Positions 1 to 57,997 of a stretch of 64,000 bases of DNA are shown here, one piece after another (within the stretch, counting starts at the first letter, position 1; the number at the start of each line of letters is the position of its first letter). The notes under the pieces were generated by a model that made no database searches, was not told the DNA's origin, and was given only the letters and a program-made list of their open reading frames with translations. Position numbers and translations under genes: made by a program. This stretch comes from Leptobrachium leishanense (taxonomy: Eukaryota; Chordata; Amphibia; Anura; Megophryidae), in NCBI GenBank assembly GCA_009667805.1, contig CM019069.1, positions 46,930,201 to 46,994,200 of the forward strand. Direction: 5' to 3'.

Positions 1-2266
1 GTGAGACAGGTGTCATTTGCATGTCCTACCCAGAGTTCTGTGCTGCATATGGGGAATGTAGCACAGGAGCTCTGGGATGCCGTTCTTTGAATTGCTGGGA
101 TGTACAAATGGCTGCTTCTGAAATAATAAACTTTATTAATTATAGTGTGGAGGCTTTTTATCTCATTTTTTGCCCTCCACCAAAACCCAAGCAAGTACTA
201 ATATATATATATACACACAGACCCAGGATGCAAAAAGTGAGAAATTGCACAAATCGTTTGCATGTCTTACTCAGAGTTCCTTGCTGCACATGGGAAATGT
301 GGCATGTGAGCTCTTTGCCTTCAAGAAGCTCTTCATGAGCTCTTTGCCGAGTCCCCTGCATGGCACTCTCGGTTTATGCTGTCGATGCCTGTTGATCTTC
401 TTTTATTGAGTCTCGTCAAATGGCAGTGGGTGCTCGCTCTTGGTGCCCTCTTGGTCCTCCATTCATGAAACAGAGGTCGCTGCTATTAGCAATCACAGTG
501 ACGCTACAAAGTCAGACTGAAATGAGAAAGGTGCCATCACTTTGTGGCAACTTAGCCAGCTGCCTAACTGGGCTAAAGGGAGCACCTGCTCTGTATGTGT
601 CTATATGTACTGTATGTATATATACAGGTTAATGTTATGAGACAAATCTGTTTTGCCCAAAATATGAGGAGTGTGGACAGTTGGATAAGAATCCAAGTGC
701 TGGGCATCCCCTTCCACTGTAAAGGGATGTCTTTGAATCCTCTGATATGTTAAATGCAAGGGAATTGGCCACATCCTTTCATATATGTATGACAGAGGCA
801 GGGCTGGATTTATAATTCGACAAAGAGACACCCTCTTCCTTGCTCTGTAAAAAAAAATAGCTACAATCTAGAGAAACATATCAGGTATCATTGAAAAGGC
901 CAGAGCATGGCCTTTCCAATTATACCAAACATGACAGGTTTACGTAAAAATAAAATAAAAAATAAAAATCATTTTTATTCCTTCTTCGATACAATGAAAA
1001 GTGATGCTGCAATGACTCACCTGCACATTTCCCACACCATCAGCAATTTTTTTTTTACAGTTTTGAAAAAAGATGTGTTTCTAAAATGTCACGTCTTGAA
1101 AAAGACCCTGTGCCTCTGCCAAGTTTTGATGCCCAGAATTTCGGGTGGTCTGGGTCGAAATGGAGCATCATTTTCCATAGCTAACGCTGGCAATTAGGTT
1201 CAGGCTTAGAAATTAGGGTTAGGGCTAGGTTACTATTTGTGCTTGTTTTAAGGTTAACTCCAGCCCTAACATTCTGCTCCATTTAAGGCGACAGATTCTG
1301 CCTCTTCTTTTGATGCGAGCCTAGTGAGAAACTGTTTGTCAGTTTCTTGAAATTTTATTTATTTTTTAATTTCCCCAAAACAAAAATTTAAAGTATTTCC
1401 CCTAGTTTTCGGTAGTTTTGGCACCTTTTTTTTTTTTGGGCAGCTAGGGGCGCTCCAGATTTCGTGTGCGTACAGGCTTCTGAGATCTAAATCCAGCCGT
1501 GGACAGAGGTAATACTTTGCGGATGCTACCGTGGCACGAGTTCTCCCCTTGCAGCCAATGCAAATACATTTTTGAAAGTGAGAATAACCATAAACGTGAG
1601 ATCGGACCAGTCCAGCAGGATCAGAGATATCAAGAAAACATGGCGCAGAACCAGCGTCTTGAAGCGTGTGAGTGCTGCACGGAAACGCATGGTACTACCC
1701 GCTCCTCATCCTGAAGAAGCAAAAATGCCGACTCTTGGAAGTGATCCCAAAGGAGAATCCACAAGTGATCTTTACTCATGAATCAGAGATGATTAATAAT
1801 GATTACCCTTGTCATACATGTATCGAAGGATGAGCAGACCTCAAGGATGTGGTGGTTTCCTGAGCATATTAATCCCAAAACAACATATCAAGGGATTCAA
1901 AGCCACCCCTTTATCCCCCTGATGATAAAGCCTGCAGTGCTTTCCGTACCCATATCATGATATATGATCTATATACCCAGGGCTTAATGTGTGGGGATCC
2001 TGGGGGGAACAGGGTCCGGGACCTTCTGGATTTTGACTGTATGTGTTCAGGGACCTATTTGGGTGGATCCAGTGTGTCCGGTGGTATATTCATTTTAAAA
2101 CATTGCCATAACATTTATATTGTGCAAATTATTGCTAAGTAGGCATTTGAGTACATAACATGTTGTTTTCAGCGCCGTGTTCTATGTGTCTGTTCCGGGA
2201 CCTGCGCCCGCCTCGTCACACCTCTGCTCCCTCTTATATGCACTGTGTGTTCCGGTACTTTCTGAC
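1..2266. other. No gene seen; upstream DNA with minor repeats
   Basis: No exon for GAD1 residues 1-49 or any other gene was recognised. A 56-bp diverged direct repeat lies at 15-71 and 256-311 (both contain TTTGCATGTC and CAGAGTTC). About 885-985 resembles an internal part of the piggyBac-like element at 9590-10637 (shared GGCCAGAGCATG, TACCAAACA). Confidence 0.5.
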
Positions 2267-2694
2267 TAAGGCTAGGGTCAGACGAACGCATTTTCGCGTT
2301 GTCTGTGAAAAAGTGCGTTGGAACGAATGGACGCATTTTTTCACGGAGTACGCGATAGCGGTCATACGATGCGCATTTGCATCCGTGATTTTGTACGGAT
2401 CATCAATAAAACACTTTGTGCATCTGGACGTTATGTTGGCCGGACATTAGCAGTGTCTGACATCTCCAATTCACGCACACACGCCTCTAGCGGACGCAGC
2501 GCACTCTGTACAACCGTACTAGAGGTTTTACGTTCTCGACAAAATGCGTTCATTTCCACTTGCGTTGCGCAGCCGGACTTTGTGCGACTGTACTTCGTAT
2601 ATTGGCCTCATTGCCTGGCACTTGCTGCTACTACGGCCGTGATTAAGTGCGCCTGCACGCGCGTTCGCACTGCGCTCGTCTGACCCTAGCCTTA
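2267..2694. mobile_element. Foldback MITE family A, copy 1
   Basis: Starts TAAGGCTAGGGTCAGACGAA and ends with the near reverse complement CGTCTGACCCTAGCCTTA. CpG-rich interior, no coding capacity. Related copies lie at 47758-48236, 48260-48733, 52868-53299 (inverted relative to this one, sharing the internal AACATAACGTCCAGA stretch) and 61205-61658. Confidence 0.85.
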
Positions 2695-2922
2695 CAGAAT
2701 AAGCAGTGCATATACAGTACCTATGTGTGTCCTTAAAAGCAACATAACAGATATGCCTTTAAATACACTGTTAATAAAGAACGGTACATCTCACCAGCTT
2801 CACAAACATAAACATTGTAGCAGAGACAAAAAAATAAACAACATAGCAGATTTATCTATGTCTTGTGTCTGTCACTCTCTCTATATACAGTATATATATC
2901 TTCGTGTCTGTCTCATTTCTCT

Positions 2923-3104
2923 CAGGGTTATTCAGAGAGCGGGGAAAATGCAGGAGAATGACTGAGAAGTGAAAATTCTAGGTCAAAATAGCCAAACCAG
3001 AAAAATTCTCCCTTTCATCTCACTTTCCAAATCGGCTATTTTGAGCTAGAATTTTCCATTCTCCAGCCATTCTCCTGCTTTTCACCGCTTTCTGAATAAC
3101 CCTG
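2923..3104. mobile_element. Short foldback MITE family B, copy 1
   Basis: Begins CAGGGTTATTCAGAGAG and ends CTTTCTGAATAACCCTG. Almost the whole 182 bp folds back on itself around the centre. A second copy is at 11759-11940, and a variant at 52028-52207. Confidence 0.85.
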
Positions 3105-3778
3105 TCTGTCTTCTTTCCTCTCATCCTCCCTCTCTCTTTTCTGCCATATCTATAGAGATTTTTAATGCAGTGTGCTTGAAAGGGCAGTGTCCCAACGGGA
3201 TGTAATGGAGCGGTGGCACGATAGCGAGGTGGATTGTTGACGATATCTTTTAAAACAACTTTTTATACCACGTTCTTTTAATACTAATAATAAACTATAT
3301 CCATATAACAATAAGAATTGTAGCTTTTCGGCAGTGTGCTGCGAGGTGCAAAAGGCTGAAAATCAGTGCCCTAAGGGCTGCATTAAATTTAACTCTCTGT
3401 AAGAATGAAACAAACATTAAAAATACCCGGCATTTTTATAAATTTGACTCTTCTTATAATAAGGAAATATGAAACCCAAACTGACTGGACACCAAGGGAC
3501 ATATATTTCAAAAACATCTCGTCCTTTATTCCGATGTAAGAAACAAGCGGAGCGACTCGATGCTCCAAGATAACGGAAAGAACACGTTTGTTTTGCACTC
3601 AAAGCCGAAACGTTGTTGCCGCTGTTATCTCTGGCATTTATCAAGCTTGATGTGGTCTTTTAATCATCTTGGAGTGCCGGGTCACTCTGCTTCTGGGTTT
3701 GGCTTCCCCCGGTTCCCTGAGCAACCAGTGATTGATAAATCGAGAGGACATATCACGCATTCATCCTATTCTTGTCAT
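3105..3778. other. No gene or repeat identified
   Basis: Intergenic or intronic AT-rich sequence. Open frames here are short and show no recognisable domain. Confidence 0.4.
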
Positions 3779-4560
3779 CAAGGGCGTACCTAGAACATTT
3801 GGCACCCGGGGCGGATCCTATATTTGGCACCCCATCAACTTTAAAATGTAAAAAAAAAAAATCACAAGCACTTTTTTTAATGTTTTCAAAAATATTTTTA
3901 GTTACAGCATTCTGGCAGGACATGACGTATACATATAATAATGATATATTATGAATCTGCCGATGGTGGATCATTCATACGTCCTCTGTGCTGTGCAATA
4001 AGGAGCGAGTGTAATTTCTTTTTGAATAATTGTTATTTTTAAGTGATTTTGCAAACTCATAACATATCCATCCTATAGTGGTTTTTCTGTTTTCTGTAAG
4101 AGACCTTTTTATTATCAATCATAGGACCTTATATGTAAATTCCAGACATTTTCGTTAAGTAGGCCGACTCCCTGCACTTCGGGGACCCTGTGGTGAATGG
4201 TGAATTCACTGCAGGGTGGGGAAATTTGATTCCCCGAAGTGCAGGAAACAACAGAACACCAAAATGTTGGCGTCATTTCGATGCTCTGTGAGTAACCCTT
4301 TAGTGGTGGTTTTTTTGCCGCCCCCTGGAAAGTGTCAGCCTAGGCCTTGCCTACCCAGGACATACTTGAAAATTAGTGAAATCTCAATGTATCCCTCCTG
4401 GTGAAATATTTTGCAAAAATAAAAAATATTTTTTTGGGTGTCATCCGAAAATTAGTGAAATCTCAATGTATCCTTCCTGGTAAAATACTTTGCAAAAGTA
4501 AAAAAAAAATGGGGGGTGGTGTCACGCGGTGCGGCCGGCCCCCCTCTAGGTATGCCCCTG
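3779..4560. mobile_element. hAT-like nonautonomous transposon
   Basis: Terminal inverted repeats CAAGGGCGTACCTAGA and CTCTAGGTATGCCCCTG are flanked by imperfect 8-bp repeats CTTGTCAT and CTTGCCGT, as expected of hAT elements. No transposase is present. Inside, at about 4360-4500, are two tandem copies of the retroposon tail AATCTCAATGTATCC that also ends the SINE at 50401. Confidence 0.75.
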
Positions 4561-5979
4561 CTTGCCGTTGCATCCTATTCTGATGTAGGCGGTAATGGCA
4601 AGCTGCTAAAAGGATATATCTTAGTGAGTCGATAACTCTTAGAGGCTCCCTGTTACTGGCTCTAATATGACCAAACCCCTTTATTAGAGACAGTGCCCCA
4701 CGCCACCACTGGTAGAGCTCCATGGAGAGAAACATGACCTTGGATGAGCTCACTGATATTGCTTTCTACACAAAGTATAGGAAACGATAACTTACAGAAA
4801 GCAGCCACCAGCAAAGTTTGCATCTCGAGCTGTTAAATTGATGCGTGGAGCTGTTAAACTTCAATGCTTACTTGTTGCGTTTAATGGCTGGGCCAGAACA
4901 GGACACCTAGAATCCAAAAGGTCAACCGTCTTGGCCAGCCCAGGTCTATAGAGAAAATTTTGTAGTAAGTGACTTTTTGGGTAATAATGCTTTAATGTCC
5001 AAATAAAATGAAAACATATGACATGACAGCACTTTGTAGATAATAAAATGATTATATCTGTGTATTGCATAAGCCGCAATGCATACGATATTTCCATGTT
5101 TTTATTGAAGAATAGGATTGAAAAGTAAGATTATATCCGAGTTTCTATGGATGAAGACACTGTATACATTGCATCGCTGGACTTATATTTCAAGGACTGC
5201 TACAATCTCAATTGTAAAGGGATCGTGGTGTTTGTAGTTTGGTTTCCACTTATTAACACCTGCCTGAAGTTGCCATTAGCAGCAACGCATTTCGCACATG
5301 ACAAGGCGACGTTTAAAGCAGTGCTGAGGTTGCTCGGTATTTAAATGGAAATGATCGAGCTTTCTGTCTACGTGTTAGTTTCTATTTAAACCATGTGTCA
5401 TCCCTCAGCCCTTTCTGTTGTTATCAGGCTGCACATCTGCCGACAGGTATTAAAATATCTGGTTATCGGGGCGAGTACACGGGCTTTTCTTATGCTGGCA
5501 TCAGGCTTTCTGTCAAGTCCTTGATCTGACACAGCTGTATAAGGAATCAGAGAGCAGCTGTGCATCTAAAACAAAATTCTCTCTTTTCGGCCTATCAAAA
5601 GATGAGGGGGCACAATGCCAGCGCCTCGGACAAGATGGTATCTGCCGTCAGTATGTGCTGACTGACACTGAGCTTAATTACAAACCTTGCTAATTCATTC
5701 AGTGCACATACAGACATGCCTACGCTCTAAAACCTCTGATAGGCAAATGTGTCCGCACTCTCCATTTTACAAGCATGCGTACACTGTACAAAGTGGAAAC
5801 AGTGACCCCTGACATAGATAAGCATCGTAATGACCAATGATGCAAAGATACACAGGTACACAAAGTACTGTCACCGTCAGTAGTGGCTATTGTCTGTGTG
5901 TATGGGTTGGTGGAACAGACTGCTTTATTTCACCTGTGAAAGTGGTACCGTGTCTACATCAGGGGTCACATTGGCCGTC
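4561..5979. other. No gene identified
   Basis: Single-copy-looking sequence without recognised exons or convincing repeat structure. Confidence 0.4.
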
Positions 5980-6696
5980 CAGGGCCGGTGCTGAACTATA
6001 TAGTGCCCTAGGCAAGACCAGCTACTTGCACCCCCCCAAAAAAAATTGTTAACAGTTAAAATGCAGGGGAGCATACACACTGTGCGCATGGGTGGACACA
6101 CTGTGCACGGGGGCTACAACGGTATTTCGATGTCCATCTTACCAATATGCTGGTCAGACCCGGAATCGGTCTGTGCCTCCTTTCTTTCCTCTGCCTCTTA
6201 ATCTTCTGTGCCTCTTTCATCTGCTCTTTCTTTCGCTCTTTCTTTTCTTTCCTCTTTCTTTTCTTTCCTCTGCCTCTTTCATCTGCTCTTTCTTTCTTTC
6301 TCCTCTTTCTTTTCTTTCCTCTGCCTCTTTCATCTGCTCTTTCTTTCTTTCTCCTCTTTCTTTTCTTTCCTCTCCTTTCTTTTCTTTCCTCTGCCTCTTT
6401 CATTCCTTCCTCTGCGTGTTTCTTTAGTGCCTTTTTCCTTCTGTCATGCCTTTCTTCTGCCTCTTTTTCTTTCATCTGCCTCTGGTTGCGGCCGCACGTC
6501 ATCTGATGGCACTTGCGCGTCACCAGAAGACACCCACCTTCTGCGCCACTAGTGGGGGTTCGGGAGCACCCACTGCTACACAAGCCACACAATGAGGAAC
6601 GGGTAGAATAATGGAACCCTGGTTGGTGCTGGCTGCGCCCCTAGGGCAGTGTGCCCTAGGCGGTTGCCTAGCTTGCCTAGTGGGAGCACCGGCCCT
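5980..6696. mobile_element. hAT-like element with internal pyrimidine microsatellite
   Basis: Ends are CAGGGCCGGTGCT and AGCACCGGCCCTG. The second-layer inverted sequence GTGCCCTAGGC occurs on both sides. The centre, 6175-6485, is a polypyrimidine tract of CTTT, CCTCTTT and CTGCCTCTTTCAT units, with a longer period of roughly 50 bp. Flanking sequence (AGATGTTTTGGAACTAC) suggests insertion into an older palindromic repeat. Confidence 0.7.
6175..6485. repeat. Polypyrimidine (CTTT)-rich tandem repeat
   Basis: Almost pure C/T on the + strand, repeats of CTCTTTCTTTTCTTTCCTCT with interspersed CTGCCTCTTTCATCTG. Long lysine/glutamate-rich frames on the minus strand are translation artefacts. Confidence 0.9.
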
Positions 6697-9589
6697 GCGT
6701 CCAGATGTTTTGGAACTACATCTCCTATGGAAATCAGGCAATGCATCATGGGAGATATAGTTCCAAATCATCTGGAGGGCCAAGTTTGCTGACGTCTGAT
6801 CTACATTGTACTGTGATGGACAGTAAGTAGTTTTGAGAAGATTCACGGTCATAGAGTTGAGTAAATTTCACCACTGTAGATTTTCCCTAAGTATTGAACT
6901 GCAGAAATGCAAATTGTAAAGGGGCACTTTACTGTAAAATGCCCCTCCCCTTTTTTTTTCATTCCCTTAAATAATTGGTTGCTGACATGACAGCATATGC
7001 CCTATTACTTTTTTAATCTGTAGCTTAGTTTATGTGTAAATACTTACCTTTTCTTCCTTGGTGCTGTATGCTGCTCTTCCCCGTCAACTCACGTCCTCCA
7101 AAATGCAGAAGTCCCTGCAGCTCTCCTCCACAATTTGGAGGGAGAGAGAGGAAGGAGGGGGGGCGCTCCACACCGCCTGACTACTTTGAAAAGGCATACG
7201 TTGACCCGAAGGAATCCTGCAGTTGAAATCAATTCGGAATCAGCTGCTTTTTCCTAACATTTCCTTTGCAATTCTCAATGCACTTCGGCCGAAGCCTCAT
7301 TAAAAATTTGGCGAAAAGTCGCCGGAGTGAACCGAAGAGCGGCAAACTGCCCTTGATCCACCGAACTGCAAAAAAACAAAAAACAATTGTCCAAATAGGT
7401 GTTTAAACCAATAAAAATTTATTAAAAAGTGTCTAAATAATAAAAAGGTTCCTTTAAATAATAATAAAAAGGTCTGTTACAGAATAAAAAATAAATCCTT
7501 TTATAAAAATTGGGAAACAAACATTTCATCTAAAAAAAAACACAGAAAGCTGTTCTAAAGAATGCAAAAAAATAAAAAGGCTTTTTGCTGAAAAAGAAGA
7601 GAATAAACTTTTTTAAACAAAATTAAAATTGATATTCTGTTTTTACTTTGAATCCTATGGGATTATTCACCTGTTTAAATCTGTCTAACTGAATGACCGA
7701 AAATCAGGGCATTTCCCCGACATTTCGGTGCAGTTCGGTGTTCTCTGAAAAGACGAATCGTTACTTCTCTATGGGACAATTTTGCTGCCGCCGAAGATCG
7801 CCGAATTGCACCGTATTTCCCGTCAATTTGCCTGTAGTCACAGAATTGACAGCTTGGCGAATAATTGAACTGCCCCTGAAATTGCACCATACGTGAAATT
7901 CACTGTCTGGTGTACTTCGGTGGCAAGTTCGGGGCTTAGTGAATAACCCCTTTAGTGAATTAACCTATAAACAAAGAAAAACACATACTGGTTAGTCCAA
8001 AAGTAACTGCGATACCAGCAGAACTCCACCCAAACGTACATCTACAGATTTAGAAACACCTGATTTTTGGGAAAAGTATGGGGTTTCGTTACAAAATATG
8101 ATCATAGATTGCACAAGCCTGCCACAACGTCGACATAGCTCATTGTTCTTATTTTGAGCTGTCAAACAAAATAAAGGAGCCGTTAATGTACAGGACGGAG
8201 CTGCTAATTCCCAGTCGCAAATTACGGCAAGGTCGGAACAGTAGCTGCAGCTGCTAATGGCAAGATCGGAACAGGGTCCCAAGTGGGTTAATCTCACAAG
8301 AGCAGGCATAGATAGGACCTGCCATGATGGGGTACATTGACGTTGTGGCAGGCTTATAGAATGTATGAACATATTTTGTAACTAAAGCCTCATCTATTTA
8401 AAAACAAAGTCAGATGTTTTTAAATCTTTCGATGTACGTTTGGGTGGAGTGTTCTGAATTTGGTATGTTTTGTTTAATAGTCTGCGTGGCACCGTTATGC
8501 ACTATTCATGTTCTGGTTCGGTGCAGCCCCTTGGCTTTGTGTGTGTATATATATATATTGTATGTATGGTATAACAAAAAAGGGTACCCCAGTGGTCTTA
8601 ACATCCTTCAACTGTTTGTTACAAAACAGTGATATACAGTATATACACAACAGAATTCGGTTCAGTCTAACAAGACTAATACGCTTATTTCACTCGTTTT
8701 TACAAGAGCACATTCATTTATTTATATATTTAAATATTTTTTTTTCTGGAAAAAGAGGTTCCCATGGGAACAGAGAGAGATGAGGATGTGATTATTTGCT
8801 GGCAGGATACCTAGTAAATTAACTTATGAGTTTAATGTGCAATTGAATTAATTTTCTTAATGCAAATCACCCTGTCGCGGTTTGTGGTTTAAATACTGGG
8901 AAAAAAGAGAGAATATTATCTTCATTTTGGTTGCCTAGTAACTGCATGCAACGGTATTCCAAGCAAATCTCCTTGCACAAGGTGGATTGTCGCCTACCGG
9001 GTCTGGGTGGGATTGCAGTGCATCTCAAAGCCAAAGAACAAAGGGTGAGAGGAATTATGCAACCATGTCCAGTCGACACCGCTTCATGTTTTTATAGTCG
9101 CAGACAGTGAAGGACGAAGTGGTGTGCGCAAGGTCAAGGCAACATTGAGACACCATGGCTTACCTTTGTTACTTGGTATTATCTGGTATTTAGTTAATTA
9201 AGAACTATTGATCACACAATCCTCCATAGTCCTTCAGGGTGCATGATGGGACTTATTGTCCCTAGCAGCAAGGAAGACCTGATTATTTACCCTTATCTTT
9301 TAGTTCTCGAAAAACCCCAATTTCATGGGTCTAACTGCTCAGCAATGCAGAAATCAAAACCTAAATTTACGTAAAAAACAGCCAAGATGTATTTCCATTG
9401 TCCTAAATTGAGTAGAATGGCTTGTGGGTGAACAAAAGAGGAAAAATCAATTAGAACTTAGCTAATAAATATACCCAATTCTCTTAAAAAAATACAAAAA
9501 AGTAAAAACACATCTACTCTCTTCCTCTTGTGTGTTTTTTTGTGTGTGTTGAATTATTATATTTATTTTTGTGCCTCTGAGGTTACGAT
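6697..9589. other. No gene; degenerate repeats
   Basis: About 7205-7955 is an A/T-rich block ending GGCTTAGTGAATAACCCC, resembling the end of the long foldback family at 38564-39453. The rest (6697-7200, 7960-9589) shows no exon and only short simple repeats such as TATATATATA near 8550. Confidence 0.4.
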
Positions 9590-10637
9590 TTAACCACTTG
9601 GCTGCTAAGGACGCGCTCAGCGCGTCCTGCCAAGTGCACCTCCTGTGCTATGGACGCGTTGAGCGCATCCTAGCACAGGAGGCAGCAATCGGCCAGGATT
9701 CCGGCCGATTGCTGGCCCCCCCGGTGCGGGTTGGCATCTTGGATGTCAGCCCGGCACTCCGGGACCCCGGGTGGAAGATAGATGTCGTCGCGCTGGAGCG
9801 ATGAAATCTATTTCAGGCACCCCCCCACGAGTGCGGAGGAGGTGCCTGAAAGGGAGGGGGGAGGTCCTTTGGACCTCTCTCCCTCCCAATCGCCGGGGGC
9901 CAGCAATCAAAGCCAGGCATGGTTTGGAAGGGCGCGATGACGTCAGTCCTGGAGTTAACTCCTAGTTGCCACCAATGGTGGAGATAGGGGGTTCATTGAA
10001 ACCCCCTATCTCCCAATCCATGGCAGCTAGGTGTTAATGTTTGGTATTGTTGGATCGGCCAGAGCATGACCTTTCCAACGATACCAAACACGACCATGTA
10101 AACGTTAATAAACAAAAATAAAAATAAAAACATATTACAAAAAAATATAAAAAAATAAATAAGTTTTTTTGTTTTGTTAATGCAGCATATTGTTCCCATT
10201 TCAATTATAATGTGAACAATGATGCTGCACTAACGATTTTTGTATGGGGTGCGTTTGTTAAAAATTGTGTAATTTCCCCCCAAAAAAATGTAACGAGGCC
10301 TCATTTCTAATTTTTTTAACAAGCGCAACCCATAGAAAATATAACCGCAAACGCTCGCATGATAAAATGTGAAAAAAACCCCACTTTACACATTGTAAAT
10401 TATTGAAAATTCAAATTTTATTGCATATTTTGTTATAATATACAGACAGGACATGATGCATACATATAATAATGACATATTACGAATCTGCCGAGTCTGC
10501 CGGAAAGAACGATATATAATATGTCTGGGTCATATATTAAAATAAGGCTTCAAAACCCGGTTAAACATGATGAGCGAAAGCGGTAAAAATTAGCTCAGCA
10601 CACAGGCGTGGAAATGCCTCAGCAGCGAAAGGGTTAA
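9590..10637. mobile_element. piggyBac-like nonautonomous element, copy 1
   Basis: Bounded by TTAA at each end (TTAACCACTTGGCTGCTAAG and CAGCAGCGAAAGGGTTAA). Near the left end are nested inverted motifs around GACGCGCTCAGCGCGTCC. It is inverted relative to 50729-51974, with which it shares these motifs and the ACATATTACGAATCTGCC and AGAACGATATATAATATGTC tracts. No transposase frame is seen. Confidence 0.75.
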
Positions 10638-11360
10638 CAATACTGGTGGATTTCTTGGATATTCGGTCATAAAATCGAACGAGGACAATTAAATAAATAT
10701 AAATAAATAGGAATCATAAAGCCATATGACTAAGTATGCGTTTCCTCGTATAATAATAACGCCTGTAATATGTACATTTTATCCTACACACAGTTGTCCC
10801 CGGTTGGCCATGTAACAATCTTTTTCTTGCGTTTCTGCTGGAAAGGTTACATGACGGGCTATTTCTTTTTATTCAGTTGGCCGTGGGAGTTGTAAAGGGT
10901 TTTATTGTGGGTTTTTTTGTGAGAGTTATCAACGGGAGACCATCTGAAAGCGGCCCTTTAATTAATCATACATCACTATACCCCTCGTCTGTCGGCAATG
11001 TCCATAAACTTTGCCTGCGGGCTGTAATACCATTGATTCATCTTGAATTGCTTCCCAGTGGCTGATTACTGGAGTGGAATCTGTCTGATCAACTTAATAA
11101 GAATTTACCACTCTATCAAATGATGGGGGAATTGTTTAACCCGCACGGTCGTCTCCCCGTCTCCCCACTTTTCTGTTTGTCAGATGATGGCACGTCCTCC
11201 TGGATATCCACCATAAATAGACCTGCCACCGGTCCGATAAGCCATTTCCAGGACAACCTTCGTTTCTACTTAGAATTGCTAGTTTTTGTATAGAATTCTA
11301 ACATGCTGGACGGTGGTGACAAGACCATGGCTCTGACATGCTCTCATTGTAACAATGTAG
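10638..11360. other. Intron 2 sequence before exon 3, nothing identified
   Basis: Low-repeat sequence leading into the exon 3 acceptor. No additional GAD1 exon found. Confidence 0.5.
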
Positions 11361-56555
<45,195 letters not shown>

Positions 56556-57095
56556 TAACCGTTGCATGTTCTGTTAAACCCCTTTCCCACCCTTCATACA
56601 GATAAAGCATCTCCAGCACTTTAGTGTAGCTGGTTATTCTCCCGTTCTGATTGAAACCATGGTTCAAAAATGCAAAGCTTTCCTTTTAATGCGGTTATAA
56701 ATGTAACATTCTCTTCTGACTCCGCAACAGTCAGGCTGCTGACACGTACCTAAAACATAAGAAAACACAGATAAGCAAAATTATCTAAAATGTGTACGGT
56801 AAAATAATATTTTATGTGTTCGTTGAGGTTAATCGAAGCCTATAGGGGACCTGAAGGTGGTAAAATAGATTTAGTTTTCAAGTTTGGTTCCACGTACAGG
56901 GTCAGCTCTGGTCCATTGGCCACCACGATTTAGAGTCTGGAGACAAAACATGGACTCGACAATAGTACAATGAGCCTGTACCTTATAGAAAGATCTACAA
57001 CACATGAGTGTGTCATTTATACAACGTACAAAGTTTATTAAAGCTGTAGTTTTCCCAGACCTTTGATGCACTCCAATGCACTAATACAAATGGCT

Positions 57096-57099
<4 letters not shown>

Positions 57100-57132
<33 letters not shown>
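57100..57132. repeat. (AT)n microsatellite
   Basis: About 16 uninterrupted AT repeats within the presumed GAD1 3' UTR. Confidence 0.95.
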
Positions 57133-57136
<4 letters not shown>

Positions 57137-57991
57137 CTTGATTTGTTTTATTTTAAATTCCTTTTTACATTTTACTACCTGTAGCGACGTCCCGCAGTAA
57201 GATATCTTTTGCACTTTTCACCCAGAAGCTCCTGCCACCTGCAAATATCATTTTTGCCAATGCCTGCTCTTGCTTGATCAGTAAATGTGCAGCTTTGAAA
57301 CAGTGAAAATTTTTTATTTAACCACCACTAAATTTCATTAATTAAAAGGGATGTATGAGCTAAGGCACACTTTGCATAAGAAGGCGCAACATGCGCATCG
57401 TGCAGTGTATATTTCACAATATAGGTCCAAATTCCATCATCGGGATTCCCAAAGAGGTTAATTAGGAGCAAGTCGCAGCAATCAGTATGCTTGTAAGCTC
57501 TAGGTGCATTGTGATGTCTAGGATGCAGTCTGTCTGTCTACGTCAGTTGTGTCAAAATGCATTCAGTCCATTTAACTCTTTCGAAACACTTGCTTTTTTG
57601 CAAGAAATTCATGCTTTGCTGACTTTTTAGTGGGACATTTGCACTTCTACCTTTTGTTTGTATAAAAAAGTAGTAAATTAAGATTTAGTGTCTCCTTAAC
57701 CTATGAAAGGTAAGAGGTTTCTTTCTTTATTTGTTTATTAATTATTATTTTTTTAGAATGTGAAGGTAGAATACAATCGCAATAATTTTGGAACTATGGA
57801 GAAATGAACGTCCGTGTACACACACCACACTAGATAATAATGCGTGACATTCCCTTGCATATAAAGTATATATATATATATACATATATTAACTTATTAG
57901 ACTCTGTTTATATATAGATACTATCTAACAGTATTAAACCTTATTGTTGGTGCTCTTACTAGTAGAAAAATACACGTAGAAAGCACCAGCC

Positions 57992-57997
57992 AATAAA
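57992..57997 (+). terminator. Candidate polyadenylation signal AATAAA
   Basis: AATAAA about 1.44 kb after the stop, followed by GT-rich sequence (GTGTGCATCC, TGTCTGGGGGGG). An ATTAAA lies at about 57934. The choice is not supported by transcript data. Confidence 0.35.

Larger units (their letters stand above)
56556..57997 (+). other. gad1: Probable GAD1 3' untranslated region
   Basis: Non-coding DNA directly after the stop codon, relatively free of the repeat families seen elsewhere. It contains an uninterrupted (AT)n microsatellite at about 57100-57132. The end is inferred from the AATAAA at 57992; a longer UTR is possible. Confidence 0.4.

Noticed and set aside
2160..2683. Overlapping open frames of about 100 residues
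   Set aside because: They lie in a foldback MITE and read through on several frames because of its high CpG content.
6056..6592. A minus-strand frame with many Lys/Glu/Arg residues, resembling a coiled-coil protein
   Set aside because: It is the complement of a CTTT-rich microsatellite inside a transposon.
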